DNA from: CAVOHU01 sp963817885
GTDB lineage: Bacteria > Acidobacteriota > Vicinamibacteria > Vicinamibacterales > JAKQTR01
Reading direction: 5' to 3'
Assembly (NCBI GenBank): GCA_963817885.1
Contig: CAWFQE010000002.1
Location: forward strand, 310,001-374,000
Length of the DNA stretch: 64,000 nucleotides
The notes under the pieces: model-generated
Databases searched by the model: none
What the model saw: the letters and a program-made list of their open reading frames with translations, nothing else
Told to the model about the DNA's origin: nothing
Shown here: positions 26,524-38,926 of the stretch, one piece after another
Position numbering within the stretch: position 1 is the stretch's first letter
Layout: the number at the start of each line of letters is the position of its first letter
Translations under genes and position numbers: made by a program

Positions 26524-27423
26524 CTAGGCCTTGACGGCCACCGCCACCGGCACCTCGGCGCGTTCGGGCGCCTGCCCCCGTTCGACCAGCTTCCACGAAT
26601 CGGGCTCGTCGAGCACCTTGCGGGCCACCTCGGTGTGCAGCGCATGGCCGGCCCGGTGCGCCACCACGTGCCCGATGATCGGATACCCGAGCAGCGCCAG
26701 GTCGCCGATCGCGTCGAGCATCTTGTGCCGCACGAACTCGTCCTCGAACCGCAAGGGGTTGTTCAGCACGCCGGTCTCGCTGAGGACGACCGCGTTCTCG
26801 AGTGACCCGCCCAGCGCCAGGCCGTGCTGGCGCATCATCTCGACCTCGTTCAGGAAGCCGAACGTCCTGGCAGGCGCGATCTCGTCGACGAAGGAATCCT
26901 CGTTGACCTGGACCGTCTGGGCCTGGTGACGAAGCAGAGGATGATCGAAGCTGATGCTGTAGGTAATCTTGAAGTGATCCGACGGGTAGAGCGACATCAG
27001 CTTGTCGCCGTGCGAAACGGTAATCGGCCGCAGGACCTTCAGGTAGCGTCGAGCCACGCTCAGCGACTTCGTCCCGGCTTCCTGGATCAGGTACACGAAC
27101 GGCGCCGCACTGCCGTCCATGATCGGAACCTCACGATGGTCGAGCTCCACGACCACGTTGTCGATCCCGAGACTGACCAGCGACGCCAGCAGATGCTCGA
27201 TGGTCTCCACCGTCGCGCCATCGCGCTTGAGGCCGGTGGCATGATTGGTCGCCGACAGGCTCACCAGGGACGCGGGGATATCCGGCCCGCCGAGATCCGA
27301 GCGTCTGAACCTGATGCCGCTGTCGGCCGGCGCGGGCTTGAGCGTGAGCGTGACCTTGTTCCCCGTATGCAGGCCGATTCCTGCACACGCAACCTGCCGT
27401 CGAACTGTCCGCTGCATATCCAT
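26524..27423 (-). CDS. lpxC: UDP-3-O-acyl-N-acetylglucosamine deacetylase LpxC
   Basis: Zinc deacetylase that commits lipid A synthesis; its presence implies lipopolysaccharide. 299 residues: N-terminal QRTVRRQVACAGIGLHTGNK, the zinc His in TIEHLLASLVSLGIDN, and the second metal site in DEFVRHKMLDAIGDLALLG with VAHRAGHALH as the catalytic His region. The start is ATG at 27423 (or 27417). It is separated from uvrA by an AT-rich stretch (27520-27560) that could hold its promoter. Confidence 0.96.
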   Translation of the reverse strand: MDMQRTVRRQVACAGIGLHTGNKVTLTLKPAPADSGIRFRRSDLGGPDIPASLVSLSATNHATGLKRDGATVETIEHLLASLVSLGIDNVVVELDHREVPIMDGSAAPFVYLIQEAGTKSLSVARRYLKVLRPITVSHGDKLMSLYPSDHFKITYSISFDHPLLRHQAQTVQVNEDSFVDEIAPARTFGFLNEVEMMRQHGLALGGSLENAVVLSETGVLNNPLRFEDEFVRHKMLDAIGDLALLGYPIIGHVVAHRAGHALHTEVARKVLDEPDSWKLVERGQAPERAEVPVAVAVKA

Positions 27424-27630
27424 TGGGGTCTCGCCGATTCCAGGGGATCGTCCCGCAGGCGTCGTAATCCGATGCCCACAGCGTCAAAGCAAGCACCATT
27501 CCGGAATCGTTCAACTCTCGATATGAGTGTTAACTGGCTTATATACAATATCTTAATGGCGCAACTCGATCATCACCTGTATCCGGAATTCGCATGTCTG
27601 TAGTCGCTTCGACACGGCGATTATGCCTAG

Positions 27631-27654
27631 AGGTGTGGTCAAACGGCCACACCT
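27631..27654 (-). terminator. Hairpin downstream of uvrA
   Basis: AGGTGTGG (27631-27638) pairs with CCACACCT (27647-27654) around an 8-base loop, 15 bp beyond the uvrA stop. The minus strand continues CTAGGCATAATC, a weak T-containing tail, so termination is only plausible. Confidence 0.45.
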
Positions 27655-27668
27655 CCTGCCGTGTCCCG

Positions 27669-30545
<2,877 letters not shown>

Positions 30546-30632
30546 GGTGAGCGCGGGCATCCGACGCGCTGCCTGGCACTGTTGCGCCTCTTGGGCAGGG
30601 CACCAAATGGTCAATTCTACCATGCCGCACGG

Positions 30633-30638
30633 TATAAT
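30633..30638 (+). promoter_or_regulatory. Candidate -10 element for the molybdenum hydroxylase operon
   Basis: A perfect TATAAT, 83 bp before the large-subunit start. The -35 region (TCAATT or neighbours at 16-18 bp) is weak. Confidence 0.4.
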
Positions 30639-30720
30639 CCGGCAGACGTCCCCCTTCCGAAGTCCCAGCCCGGGCGGCAGTCGCCACTCCAGAGGTCGCC
30701 ATCCCGAGGGAGGCCAGCGC

Positions 30721-33174
30721 ATGCAGCGCGTTGTCGGCCGAAACGTCATTCGCAAGGACGGCCGGCAGAAGACCGCCGGACGGGCGCAGTACGTCGACGA
30801 CCTCACGGTGCCGGGGACGATCTACGGCCGCACCATCCGCTCGACGATCGCCTGCGGCCGAATCGCGCGCATTCATTTCGACTTCGACACCGAGGGCTTC
30901 ACCATCGTGGATGCCCGCGACATCCCCGGACGCAACCTGATGGCCGCCATCCAGGACGACCAGCCCTGCCTCGCACAGGACGAGATCCGGCATGTGGCCG
31001 AGCCGATCCTCCTGCTGGCACACGAGAACCGGGACCGCCTGCTCGACGCGCAGGTCAGGATTGAGTACGCCGAGCGCCCGCCGGTGCTCGATCCGCTCGC
31101 CTCGACGCGGGTGTTCAAAGAGGTGCTGATCGAAAAGGGTGATCTGGACGCGGGGTTCCGCCAGGCCGACATGGTGGTCGAAGGCGAGTATCGGACCGGT
31201 CACCAGGAACAGCTCTATATCGAACCCAACGGCATGCTGGCGATCGCGGAGCACGGGGGCGTGACGGTGCATGGCTCGCTGCAGTGCCCGTACTACGTGC
31301 ACCGCGCGCTCGAGGTGCTGCTCGGGCTGCCCTCCGACAAGGTGCGCATCATCCAGGCGGAGACCGGTGGCGGATTCGGCGGCAAGGAAGATTACCCATC
31401 GATCATCGCGGGCCACGCCTGCCTGCTCGCGCTCAAGGCAGGGCGGCCGGTCAAGCTGATCTACGACCGCGTCGAGGACATGCTCGCCACCACCAAGCGC
31501 CATCCGTCGATTGTCAGGCACCGGACCGGCGTCACCCGGGACGGCCGGCTGACGGCGATCGACATCCAGATCGTCCTCGACGGCGGCGCGTATTGCACGC
31601 TCAGTCCCGTGGTGCTTTCGCGCGGAGCGATCCACGCGACCGGCCCGTACCGGTGTGATCACGTGCGGGTGGCCGGGCGGGCGGTGATGACCAACACGCC
31701 GCCAAACGGCGCGTTTCGCGGCTTCGGGGCGCCCCAGACACAGTTCGCCGCCGAGGTGCACATCGAGCGAATCGCCGAACAGCTCGGAATGGATCCCGTG
31801 CGCCTGCGCGAGCTGAACGCGCTGCGGCCGGGCGACATCACCGCCACGGGGCAAAGGCTCGGCCGCGATTGCGCCGCCATCCAGGTCCTGCACGAAGCCG
31901 TGAAGCGCAGCGACTTCCGGCGGAAGCGGCGCGCATACCAGGACAGCCACCGTGGCATCGGGCTGGCGCTCTTCTTCCACGGCGCCGGGTTCACGGGCAG
32001 CGGCGAGGACAAGCTCGCGTCCAAGGCATCGCTGGAGCTGACCGCAAAGGGCGTCCGGGTTCACGTGGCCAGCGCCGAGATCGGCCAGGGTTCGCGGACG
32101 GTCCATGCGCAGATCGTCGCCGAGACCCTGGGCCTGCCCTACGACCGGGTCGAGATCGGCGCGGCTGACACGGCCGAAGTGCCCGACAGCGGCCCGACCG
32201 TGGCCTCGCGGACGTCGATGATCGTCGGCGGCCTGCTCCAGCGCTGTGCCGAGGAGATCCGCCAGCGTCTCGGCCATCTCACGCCCGCGCAGTACCTGCG
32301 CCGGAATGGTCCGCTCACCGTGACCAAGCAGTACGAACGGCCGCCGGGACTCGAATGGGACGACGAGCGATACCGGGGCTCGGCCTACGGCTCGTACGGC
32401 TGGGCCTGCGACGTGGTGGAAGTCGAGTTCGACCCCGACACCTGCGAGGTCCGGCCCATACACGTCACGGCGGTGGAAGAAATCGGCAAGGCCCTCTACC
32501 CCATGGGCGTCCGGGGACAGATCGAGGGTGGCACGGTGCAGGGCCTCGGCTACGCGCTGCTGGAGGAAGTCGTCATGCGCGATGGCCGGATGGACAATGC
32601 CCAGCTGACGAACTACGTGATCCCGACCACGCTCGATACTCCCCCCATCGATGTCGTCGTGCTCGAGCGCGCCTACGAGCACGGACCGTTCGGCGCCAAG
32701 GGCGTCGGAGAAATGCCGATCGACGGAGTTGCGCCGGCTGTCGTCAACGCGATCCGGCATCTCGGAATCGATATGCGGGAGATCCCGGCCACGCCGGAGC
32801 GGATCATGAAGGCTGGAGGCCGGAAGCCGCGGGCGGGCGGCGGCTCAGATGTCGGCCGGGGCTTTAGCCCCGGCGCGCGCGGCGGCTCTGAAGAGCCGCC
32901 CTACAGCACGCGCGCGCGACAGCCAGCGGACAGCGGCACGCGTCGAACGCCCGGCGGCGCCAGGCCCGCGGCCGGCGCTGGCTCCGATGTAGGCCGGGGC
33001 TTCAGCCCCGGCGCGCGCGGCGGCTCCGATGTCGGCCGGGGCTTTAGCCCCGGCGCGCGCGGCGGCTCTGAAGAGCCGCCCTACAGCACGCGCGCGCGAC
33101 AGCCAGCGGACAGCGGCACGCGTCGAACGCCCGGCGCCGGTACAGCCAAAACGCCGGGCAGGGTGCGCACATGA
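30721..33174 (+). CDS. Molybdopterin hydroxylase large subunit (xanthine dehydrogenase/4-hydroxybenzoyl-CoA reductase family) with repeat-derived tail
   Basis: 817 residues; the molybdenum-cofactor subunit of a CO-dehydrogenase/xanthine-dehydrogenase type enzyme. N-terminal KTAGRAQYVDDLTVPG, cofactor loop TGGGFGGKEDYPS, PPNGAFRGFGAPQ, IGQGSRTVHAQI and the catalytic Glu in KGVGEMPIDGVAP are all present. A normal end is reached near residue 702. The remaining 115 residues are Gly/Pro/Arg-rich and come from in-frame palindromic repeats at 32848-33136, so they are not a conserved domain. GGGAGG seven bases upstream fixes ATG 30721. The stop overlaps the small-subunit ATG (ATGA). The substrate is not predictable. 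Confidence 0.92.
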   Translation: MQRVVGRNVIRKDGRQKTAGRAQYVDDLTVPGTIYGRTIRSTIACGRIARIHFDFDTEGFTIVDARDIPGRNLMAAIQDDQPCLAQDEIRHVAEPILLLAHENRDRLLDAQVRIEYAERPPVLDPLASTRVFKEVLIEKGDLDAGFRQADMVVEGEYRTGHQEQLYIEPNGMLAIAEHGGVTVHGSLQCPYYVHRALEVLLGLPSDKVRIIQAETGGGFGGKEDYPSIIAGHACLLALKAGRPVKLIYDRVEDMLATTKRHPSIVRHRTGVTRDGRLTAIDIQIVLDGGAYCTLSPVVLSRGAIHATGPYRCDHVRVAGRAVMTNTPPNGAFRGFGAPQTQFAAEVHIERIAEQLGMDPVRLRELNALRPGDITATGQRLGRDCAAIQVLHEAVKRSDFRRKRRAYQDSHRGIGLALFFHGAGFTGSGEDKLASKASLELTAKGVRVHVASAEIGQGSRTVHAQIVAETLGLPYDRVEIGAADTAEVPDSGPTVASRTSMIVGGLLQRCAEEIRQRLGHLTPAQYLRRNGPLTVTKQYERPPGLEWDDERYRGSAYGSYGWACDVVEVEFDPDTCEVRPIHVTAVEEIGKALYPMGVRGQIEGGTVQGLGYALLEEVVMRDGRMDNAQLTNYVIPTTLDTPPIDVVVLERAYEHGPFGAKGVGEMPIDGVAPAVVNAIRHLGIDMREIPATPERIMKAGGRKPRAGGGSDVGRGFSPGARGGSEEPPYSTRARQPADSGTRRTPGGARPAAGAGSDVGRGFSPGARGGSDVGRGFSPGARGGSEEPPYSTRARQPADSGTRRTPGAGTAKTPGRVRT
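32848..32956. repeat. 109-bp palindrome-rich repeat, copy 1
   Basis: Identical over 109 bp to 33028-33136. It contains two hairpins, CCGGGGCTTTAGCCCCGG and GGCGGCTCTGAAGAGCCGCC, the latter followed by CTAC. It lies in frame inside the 3' end of the molybdenum hydroxylase large-subunit gene. Confidence 0.92.
32986..33027. repeat. Partial middle copy of the palindromic repeat
   Basis: 42 bp matching the first part of the 109-bp unit with two changes (GATGTAGG for GATGTCGG and CTTCAG for CTTTAG); it carries only the first hairpin and abuts copy 2. Confidence 0.85.
33028..33136. repeat. 109-bp palindrome-rich repeat, copy 2
   Basis: Exact duplicate of 32848-32956, offset 180 bp, ending 35 bp before the small-subunit start. 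Perfect identity over 109 bp indicates recent duplication or conversion. Confidence 0.92.
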
Positions 33175-33821
33175 AGAAGGCGCCCGCCGCATCGTCCATC
33201 TCGTTCATCCTCAACGGCGCGAAGACCACGGTCCATGTCCACCCGCTGCGCCGGCTGCTCGACGTGCTTCGGGAAGAGTGCGGCCTGACCGGCACCAAGG
33301 AGGGCTGCGGCGAGGGCGAGTGCGGCGCCTGCACGGTCGTGGTGAACGGGAAGGCGGTCAATGCGTGCCTGGTCCCGATCGCCCAGGTTCGCGACGCCAA
33401 AGTACAGACAATCGAGGGCCTGAAGGGGCGGCACCCGCTTCAGCAGACATTCGTCAGCCAGGGCGGCGCGCAGTGCGGCATCTGCACGCCGGGCATGATC
33501 ATGGCGGCCGTCGCGCTCGGCCCGCGGCCGACGCTCGAGCAGGTCCGGACCGGGCTCGCCGGTAATCTCTGCCGGTGCACCGGCTACATGGGCATCTACC
33601 GGGCGATCAAGGAGGCCGCGCGCATCAGCGATCGAACCAAGCGCGCCGGCGGCAAGACCGGCACTGCAGTCCGCGCCCGCGCCGCGCGCACGCCGTCCGG
33701 CACCGCGGGATCGATGAGCAGGAGCCGTGGATCGACCGGCGCGAAAACGGCACACGCCGCGCGGCGCCAGCCAGGCCAGACCAGGCGCAACGCCACAGCC
33801 AAGGCGGGAACCCGGCGATGA
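33171..33821 (+). CDS. [2Fe-2S] small subunit of molybdenum hydroxylase, with basic tail
   Basis: 216 residues. The plant-ferredoxin-type cluster is CGEGECGACTVVVNGKAVNAC, and the second helical domain binds its cluster through CGICTPGMIMAA and NLCRCTGYMGI. It passes electrons from the molybdenum subunit to FAD. Family members end near residue 160; here about 55 further residues follow, rich in Arg, Lys, Thr, Ala and Gly (for example KTAHAARRQPGQTRRNATAK), with no cysteine. Start and stop both overlap neighbours by four bases. Confidence 0.94.
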   Translation: MKKAPAASSISFILNGAKTTVHVHPLRRLLDVLREECGLTGTKEGCGEGECGACTVVVNGKAVNACLVPIAQVRDAKVQTIEGLKGRHPLQQTFVSQGGAQCGICTPGMIMAAVALGPRPTLEQVRTGLAGNLCRCTGYMGIYRAIKEAARISDRTKRAGGKTGTAVRARAARTPSGTAGSMSRSRGSTGAKTAHAARRQPGQTRRNATAKAGTRR

Positions 33822-34636
33822 GAACCGCGATCACCCTCACCACGCTCGTCGAGCCCCGATCGCTGCGCGACGCGCTTCGCCACCTTCGAGACGAGCCCGC
33901 CGTCCCGCTGGCAGGCTGCACGGACGTCTACGTCGGGTTCAACTTCGGGACGCAGCCCGCCAGGCGTTTCATCAACATCTGGAACCTCGACGAGCTGCGC
34001 GGCATCACCGCGGCCGGAGGCGGACTCCGGCTTGGCGCGCTCAGCACGTGGTCGGAGATCGCGGCGTCGCCCTGGGTCCGGCGGCGCCTGCCGATGCTCG
34101 GCGACGCGGCGCTGGAGATCGGCGGCGTACAGATCCAGAACCGTGGAACGATCGGCGGCAACATCGCCAACGGGTCCCCGGCCGGGGACTCTCTCCCGGT
34201 CCTGATGGCGGCCGACGCGGTGCTCGAGATCCACAGTGCGTCGCGTGTGCGCCGGGTGCCGTTCACCTCGTTCTATTCAGGCTACCGCCAGACGGTTCTG
34301 CAGCCCGACGAGCTCATCGTCGCGATCGAGGTGCCTGCGGTGGACGGCGTGCAGTGGTTCCGGAAGGTCGGCACCCGGGCGGCGCAGGCGATCTCGAAGG
34401 TGGTGATGGCAGCGGTCCGCGCCGACCGCCCGAGAATCGCGCTCGGAAGCGTGGCGCCCACAGTGATCAGAGCCTCGCGCACCGAGCACGCCTTCGAGGC
34501 GGGTGCGTCGCTGCGCGAGGCGCAGGCCATTCTTCGGGAAGAGATCCGGCCGATTGATGATTTGAGATCGTCGGCGGACTACAGGCGGGAGGTCGCCGCC
34601 AACCTGCTGGCGCGCTTCTGGTCGGATACCCAGTAG
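33818..34636 (+). CDS. FAD-binding medium subunit of molybdenum hydroxylase
   Basis: 272 residues of the CoxM/XdhB-type FAD domain: PLAGCTDVYVGFNFG near the N-terminus, LGDAALEIGGVQIQNRGTIG and GGNIANGSPAGDSLPVL bind FAD phosphates. The C-terminal domain is CO-dehydrogenase flavoprotein-like and ends RREVAANLLARFW. It completes a large-small-medium operon. The ATG at 33818 overlaps the small-subunit stop (ATGA). Confidence 0.94.
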   Translation: MRTAITLTTLVEPRSLRDALRHLRDEPAVPLAGCTDVYVGFNFGTQPARRFINIWNLDELRGITAAGGGLRLGALSTWSEIAASPWVRRRLPMLGDAALEIGGVQIQNRGTIGGNIANGSPAGDSLPVLMAADAVLEIHSASRVRRVPFTSFYSGYRQTVLQPDELIVAIEVPAVDGVQWFRKVGTRAAQAISKVVMAAVRADRPRIALGSVAPTVIRASRTEHAFEAGASLREAQAILREEIRPIDDLRSSADYRREVAANLLARFWSDTQ

Positions 34637-34647
34637 TCACGGCAGGA

Positions 34648-34668
34648 CGGGGCGATCAGGCCGCCCCG
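34648..34668. terminator. Hairpin between convergent genes
   Basis: CGGGGCG (34648-34654) pairs with CGCCCCG (34662-34668) around ATCAGGC, between the flavoprotein stop and the beta-barrel gene stop. No T-run. Confidence 0.45.
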
Positions 34669-34704
34669 CCCATTCGTGTCGATACCGATCGAACAGCCTG
34701 TCTG

Positions 34705-35310
34705 CTACCTGCCGCCGAAGTAGAGCGAGAATCCCGCGCCGAGCACGAAGCCGGACGCATCGGTCGACGGTGTGCCGGAAGGCGCCGTCGGGTCCTTGAT
34801 CGTCGACTTCTGGTAGCGCAGGCCCACATCGAACGACGCGAACTCGCTGATGTGATAGTTCAGGCCGCCGCCGCCCTCGAAGAATGTCACGTCCGTGTCG
34901 GTCTTCTCGCCGCCGCCCGGCGTGATGGAGTTCTTGCCGACGCCGGCGCCGCCCCTGATATTGAACGAGACTCTGCCAGACCCGAACCGAAACGCGATCA
35001 GCGGGCCGATCGCGTAGGTCGTCACGGTGGTCTTGTCCGAGGCGCCGGAGACCGAAACCGAGGTGTTCTGCGCGATGAGCGCCAGGCCGAGGCCAATTGA
35101 CTTCGAGAAGAAGTAGGTTCCGGAGAGGTCGATCTGGGTGGACGTGTTGGTCGTCGATTCCGTGACGTCCTTCTGGGAGAACGTCTGGCGATTGACCGAC
35201 AGAGCGGTCACGCCACCGACGACCAGTTGGCCGGCCTTGATATAGTCCTGCGCGTTTGCAGCACCGGCCGTCAGAACCAGGATTGCCGCCAGAATCAGGC
35301 TTCTTCTCAT
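34705..35310 (-). CDS. Outer-membrane beta-barrel protein
   Basis: 201 residues. Signal peptide MRRSLILAAILVLTAGAANA with cleavage before QDY, then alternating beta-strand pattern (IDLSGTYFFSKSIGLGLALI, TTYAIGPLIAFRFGSGRVSF, FDVGLRYQKSTI) ending FVLGAGFSLYFGGR, with an aromatic near the C-terminus as usual for BAM substrates. Probably an eight-stranded OmpA/OmpW-like barrel of unknown ligand. AAGGAG seven bases before ATG 35310 fixes the start against an upstream in-frame extension. Confidence 0.82.
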   Translation of the reverse strand: MRRSLILAAILVLTAGAANAQDYIKAGQLVVGGVTALSVNRQTFSQKDVTESTTNTSTQIDLSGTYFFSKSIGLGLALIAQNTSVSVSGASDKTTVTTYAIGPLIAFRFGSGRVSFNIRGGAGVGKNSITPGGGEKTDTDVTFFEGGGGLNYHISEFASFDVGLRYQKSTIKDPTAPSGTPSTDASGFVLGAGFSLYFGGR

Positions 35311-35705
35311 GATGCACTCCTTGTAAGAACGTCTGACCCGTCCCCTCGAGGCGGGTCTGTACGAATGAGGCCAGCGCGCCTGGTGCACCGAGGATCGTCT
35401 CACGCGGGCCGGCCCGATACGGCATGACGCCACCTGACGATGAGCTGGGGCCCGCGCCTCGCGATGCCTTCAGAAGTCGACGTCCGCCCTGATGCCGAAG
35501 GCGCGGCTAGAATACCACGACGCGCGCGTGCAAGTCAGCGAGCGCGGGCTCCGAGGCCGCGCCCGCCGCCCATTGCGGAGCCGGCAGACGTGCCCGCCCG
35601 GGTCAGGCGGGCGCCTGCGGACGCTGTGCTATAGTGCGCGCTAGGCACCGCCGAATCGCCTGGCCGGACGCGTGCGCGCACTCCCCCAAACCGAGACGAC
35701 CGTCG
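35311..35705. other. Intergenic region between divergent genes
   Basis: About 395 bp between the barrel gene and the ABC operon. Apart from the extended -10 at 35627-35635 I see no gene, repeat array or terminator. Short open frames are Arg/Pro-rich and not credible. Confidence 0.5.
35627..35635 (+). promoter_or_regulatory. Extended -10 promoter for the ABC exporter operon
   Basis: TGC directly before TATAGT (35630-35635), 71 bp upstream of the ATPase ATG. No -35 match, which extended -10 promoters do not require. Confidence 0.4.
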
Positions 35706-36376
<671 letters not shown>

Positions 36377-36380
<4 letters not shown>

Positions 36381-38926
36381 GATTCATCCTGCGGACGCTG
36401 TCGCTGTCCTATCTGCGGCATCACGGCCTCAGAACGCTGCTGACACTGGTGGGCGTGACGGCGGGCGTCGCCATGTTCGCGTCGATGCAGTCCGCGCAGA
36501 CCGCGCTCGTGGCGAGCCTGAAGAGCACCATCGACGAGATTGCCGGCTACGCCCAGCTGCAGATCTCCGCTGGCGGCGGCGTCGCAGAAGAGCTTCAGGA
36601 AGTGATCCGCGAGGTGCCGGGTGTCCGCGCCCAGGCGCCTGTCATCGAGCAGGTCGTCCCTCTCGAACCGGCCAGCCGGGGAAGCATCCTGATCCTCGGG
36701 GTCGACCTGCTGGGCGACCACGAGATGCGCGGATACTCGTTCGCGGGCGAGGATGCCGACGTCGACGACCCGCTTCTGTTCCTGGCGCAGCCCGACTCGA
36801 TCGCGCTTTCGACGGTGACGGCCACCCGCGACGCGATCCGTCCGGGCGACGCGCTGACGCTCGCGATCGGCCAGATCCGACGGCGCGCGGTGGTCAGGGC
36901 GCTGCTCCAGCCAACGGGATTCGCCCGGGCCTACGGCGGCAACGTGGCCGTCATGGACGTGTACGCGGCCCAGGAGATGCTCGGCCGCGGCCGCCGGTTC
37001 GATCGGATCGACGTGCGGCTCGAGGATGGCGTCCCTATCGAAGAAGGCATCGCCCGGCTTCGACAAGCCGTCGGGCCCAGCTACATCGTCGAGACGCCCG
37101 AGCAGCGCGGCGCGCAGATGTCGCAGCTGGTCGGCAGCCTCGTGGTCGGGGTGAACGTCACCAGCGTGTTCGCGCTGGGCATCGGGATCTTCCTGGTCTT
37201 CGATGTGTTTGCCGTGGCGGTCGACCGGCGACGGCGGGACATCGGAATCCTGCGCGCGGTGGGGGCGACGCCTCGCCAGGTCCAGGCGCTGTTCCTCGTG
37301 GAGGCGGCGATTCTCGGCGCTGCGGGAGGCGTGCTCGGCTTTGCGCTGGGCACCTCGTCTGCCAGCCTGCTGACGCCGGAGCTCGGCACCGTCATGGGGC
37401 GCTTGTACGGCCTGCAGACCGTGGCCCGGCCGGACGCCGGGCCGACGCTGGCGGCGTGGTCGATCGCCCTTGGCATTCTGGCGTCACTGGCCGGGGCGTG
37501 GGTGCCGGCGCGATCGGCGGCTGGCCTCAACCCCGTTCACGCGCTCGCGACCGGCGTCCACGCTGCGCGCGCACCGCTTCCGTCGCTGGTGCCGTCGCCG
37601 GCCGAGGCGGGGCTGTTGCTGGCCGCAGTCGGCGTCGGGTTGCTGGCGCCGGCACGGGAGGCCGTCACCACAGCCGTCGTGCTGGTGGCCGGTTCGATCG
37701 GGACCATCCTGTACCTCGGGCGCATCGCCCAGCACGCGACCCGCGCGGCCGCCCGGATGCTCCCGCGGCTGGCTCCGCTCACCGGCCAGCTCGCCGCCGA
37801 CTCGTTGCTCGGCCATCCGCGCCGGGCGGGCCAGACCACGCTGGCCGTCGCCCTGTCGTTCGCGCTCGTCCTGACAACCGGCGGATACTACGAGTCGATG
37901 CGAGCCGCCCTGCTGCGCTGGATGAACGTGTCTGTGTCGGCGGATGTCTTCGTGCGTGCGTCGGCCAAGTTCAACATGACCACGTATCGGTTCGACCCCG
38001 GGCTCAGGGATCTGATCCGATCGGTGCCGGGCGTGCAGTCGGTCGGATCTCTGCGCCATGTGACCGTCTCGTTCCGCGGCGACCCGGTGAAGCTGGCGGC
38101 GCTCGACAACGACGGGCTGCTGGTGAATCTTCGCCAGGAGTACGTCGCGGGAGACGAGACCAGCGCCCTGCGCGGCCTGCTCTCGGGCAAGGAATGCGTG
38201 GTGTCCGAGAACCTCTCGACCAGGTATCGCGTCAGGATGGGAGACATCCTGGAGCTTCCGTCCCCGGGCGGCGTGCTGCACCTCAGGGTCGCGGCGGTGA
38301 TCACCGCCTACATGTCGGATCACGGAACGATCTTCATCAACGCGTCCACCTTCTCCTCGGCCTGGAACGACGACCGGGTGGACATCTTCGAAGTGCGGAT
38401 CGCGCCCGGGGCCGATTTGGCCGTGGTCCGAGGCGAACTTCAGACTCGCTTCGCCGAGATCCCCGCGTTGATTTCCACGCGCCAGGAGTTCGTCGAGGAA
38501 GTGACGCACGGCGTCGACGGATTCGTGGCGGTGACGCGGGCGGCCGCCCTGATGGCGCTGTCGATCGCGGCCGTGGGGATCCTCACGTCGCTGCTGATCT
38601 CGGTGGCCGAGCGGTTCCGGGAAATCTCGATTCTCAAGGCGCTGGGCGCACGGGCTGCCCAGATCCGTCGCGGGGTCGTGCTCGAAGCACTGACCATGGT
38701 TACGGTCGGGTTCGTGCTGGCGCTGCCGCTGGAAGTGCTGATGGCCTACACGCTCGGCTCGTGGACGACCGAGACCTATACGGGCCTCCGGCTGCCCTTC
38801 ACCTTTCCTCGCGACCTCAGTCTTCAGATCCTGGCCCTGCTTCCCGTGCTCACCGTGATCGCGGCGTGGCTGCCTGCGGCCCGCGCCGCGCGTGTCAATG
38901 TCGTCGAGGGGATCTCGTATGAATGA
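36377..38926 (+). CDS. FtsX-family ABC permease (two tandem units)
   Basis: 849 residues. An N-terminal membrane helix (LLTLVGVTAGVAMFASM) leads to a periplasmic MacB-like core domain, then three helices (FALGIGIFLVFDVFAVAVDR with ILRAVGATPRQVQALFLVEA), a linker with two helices, a second periplasmic domain and the final FtsX block (MALSIAAVGILTSLLISVAE, ISILKALGARAAQIRRGVVL). This is the duplicated LolC/DevC-type arrangement. GTG at 36377 overlaps the ATPase stop (GTGA). Downstream the LolA-like fusion starts within its last codons. Confidence 0.92.

Noticed and set aside
32848..33136. Repeat array as a possible CRISPR
   Set aside because: Units are long, palindromic and coding, with no regular unique spacers and no cas genes nearby.
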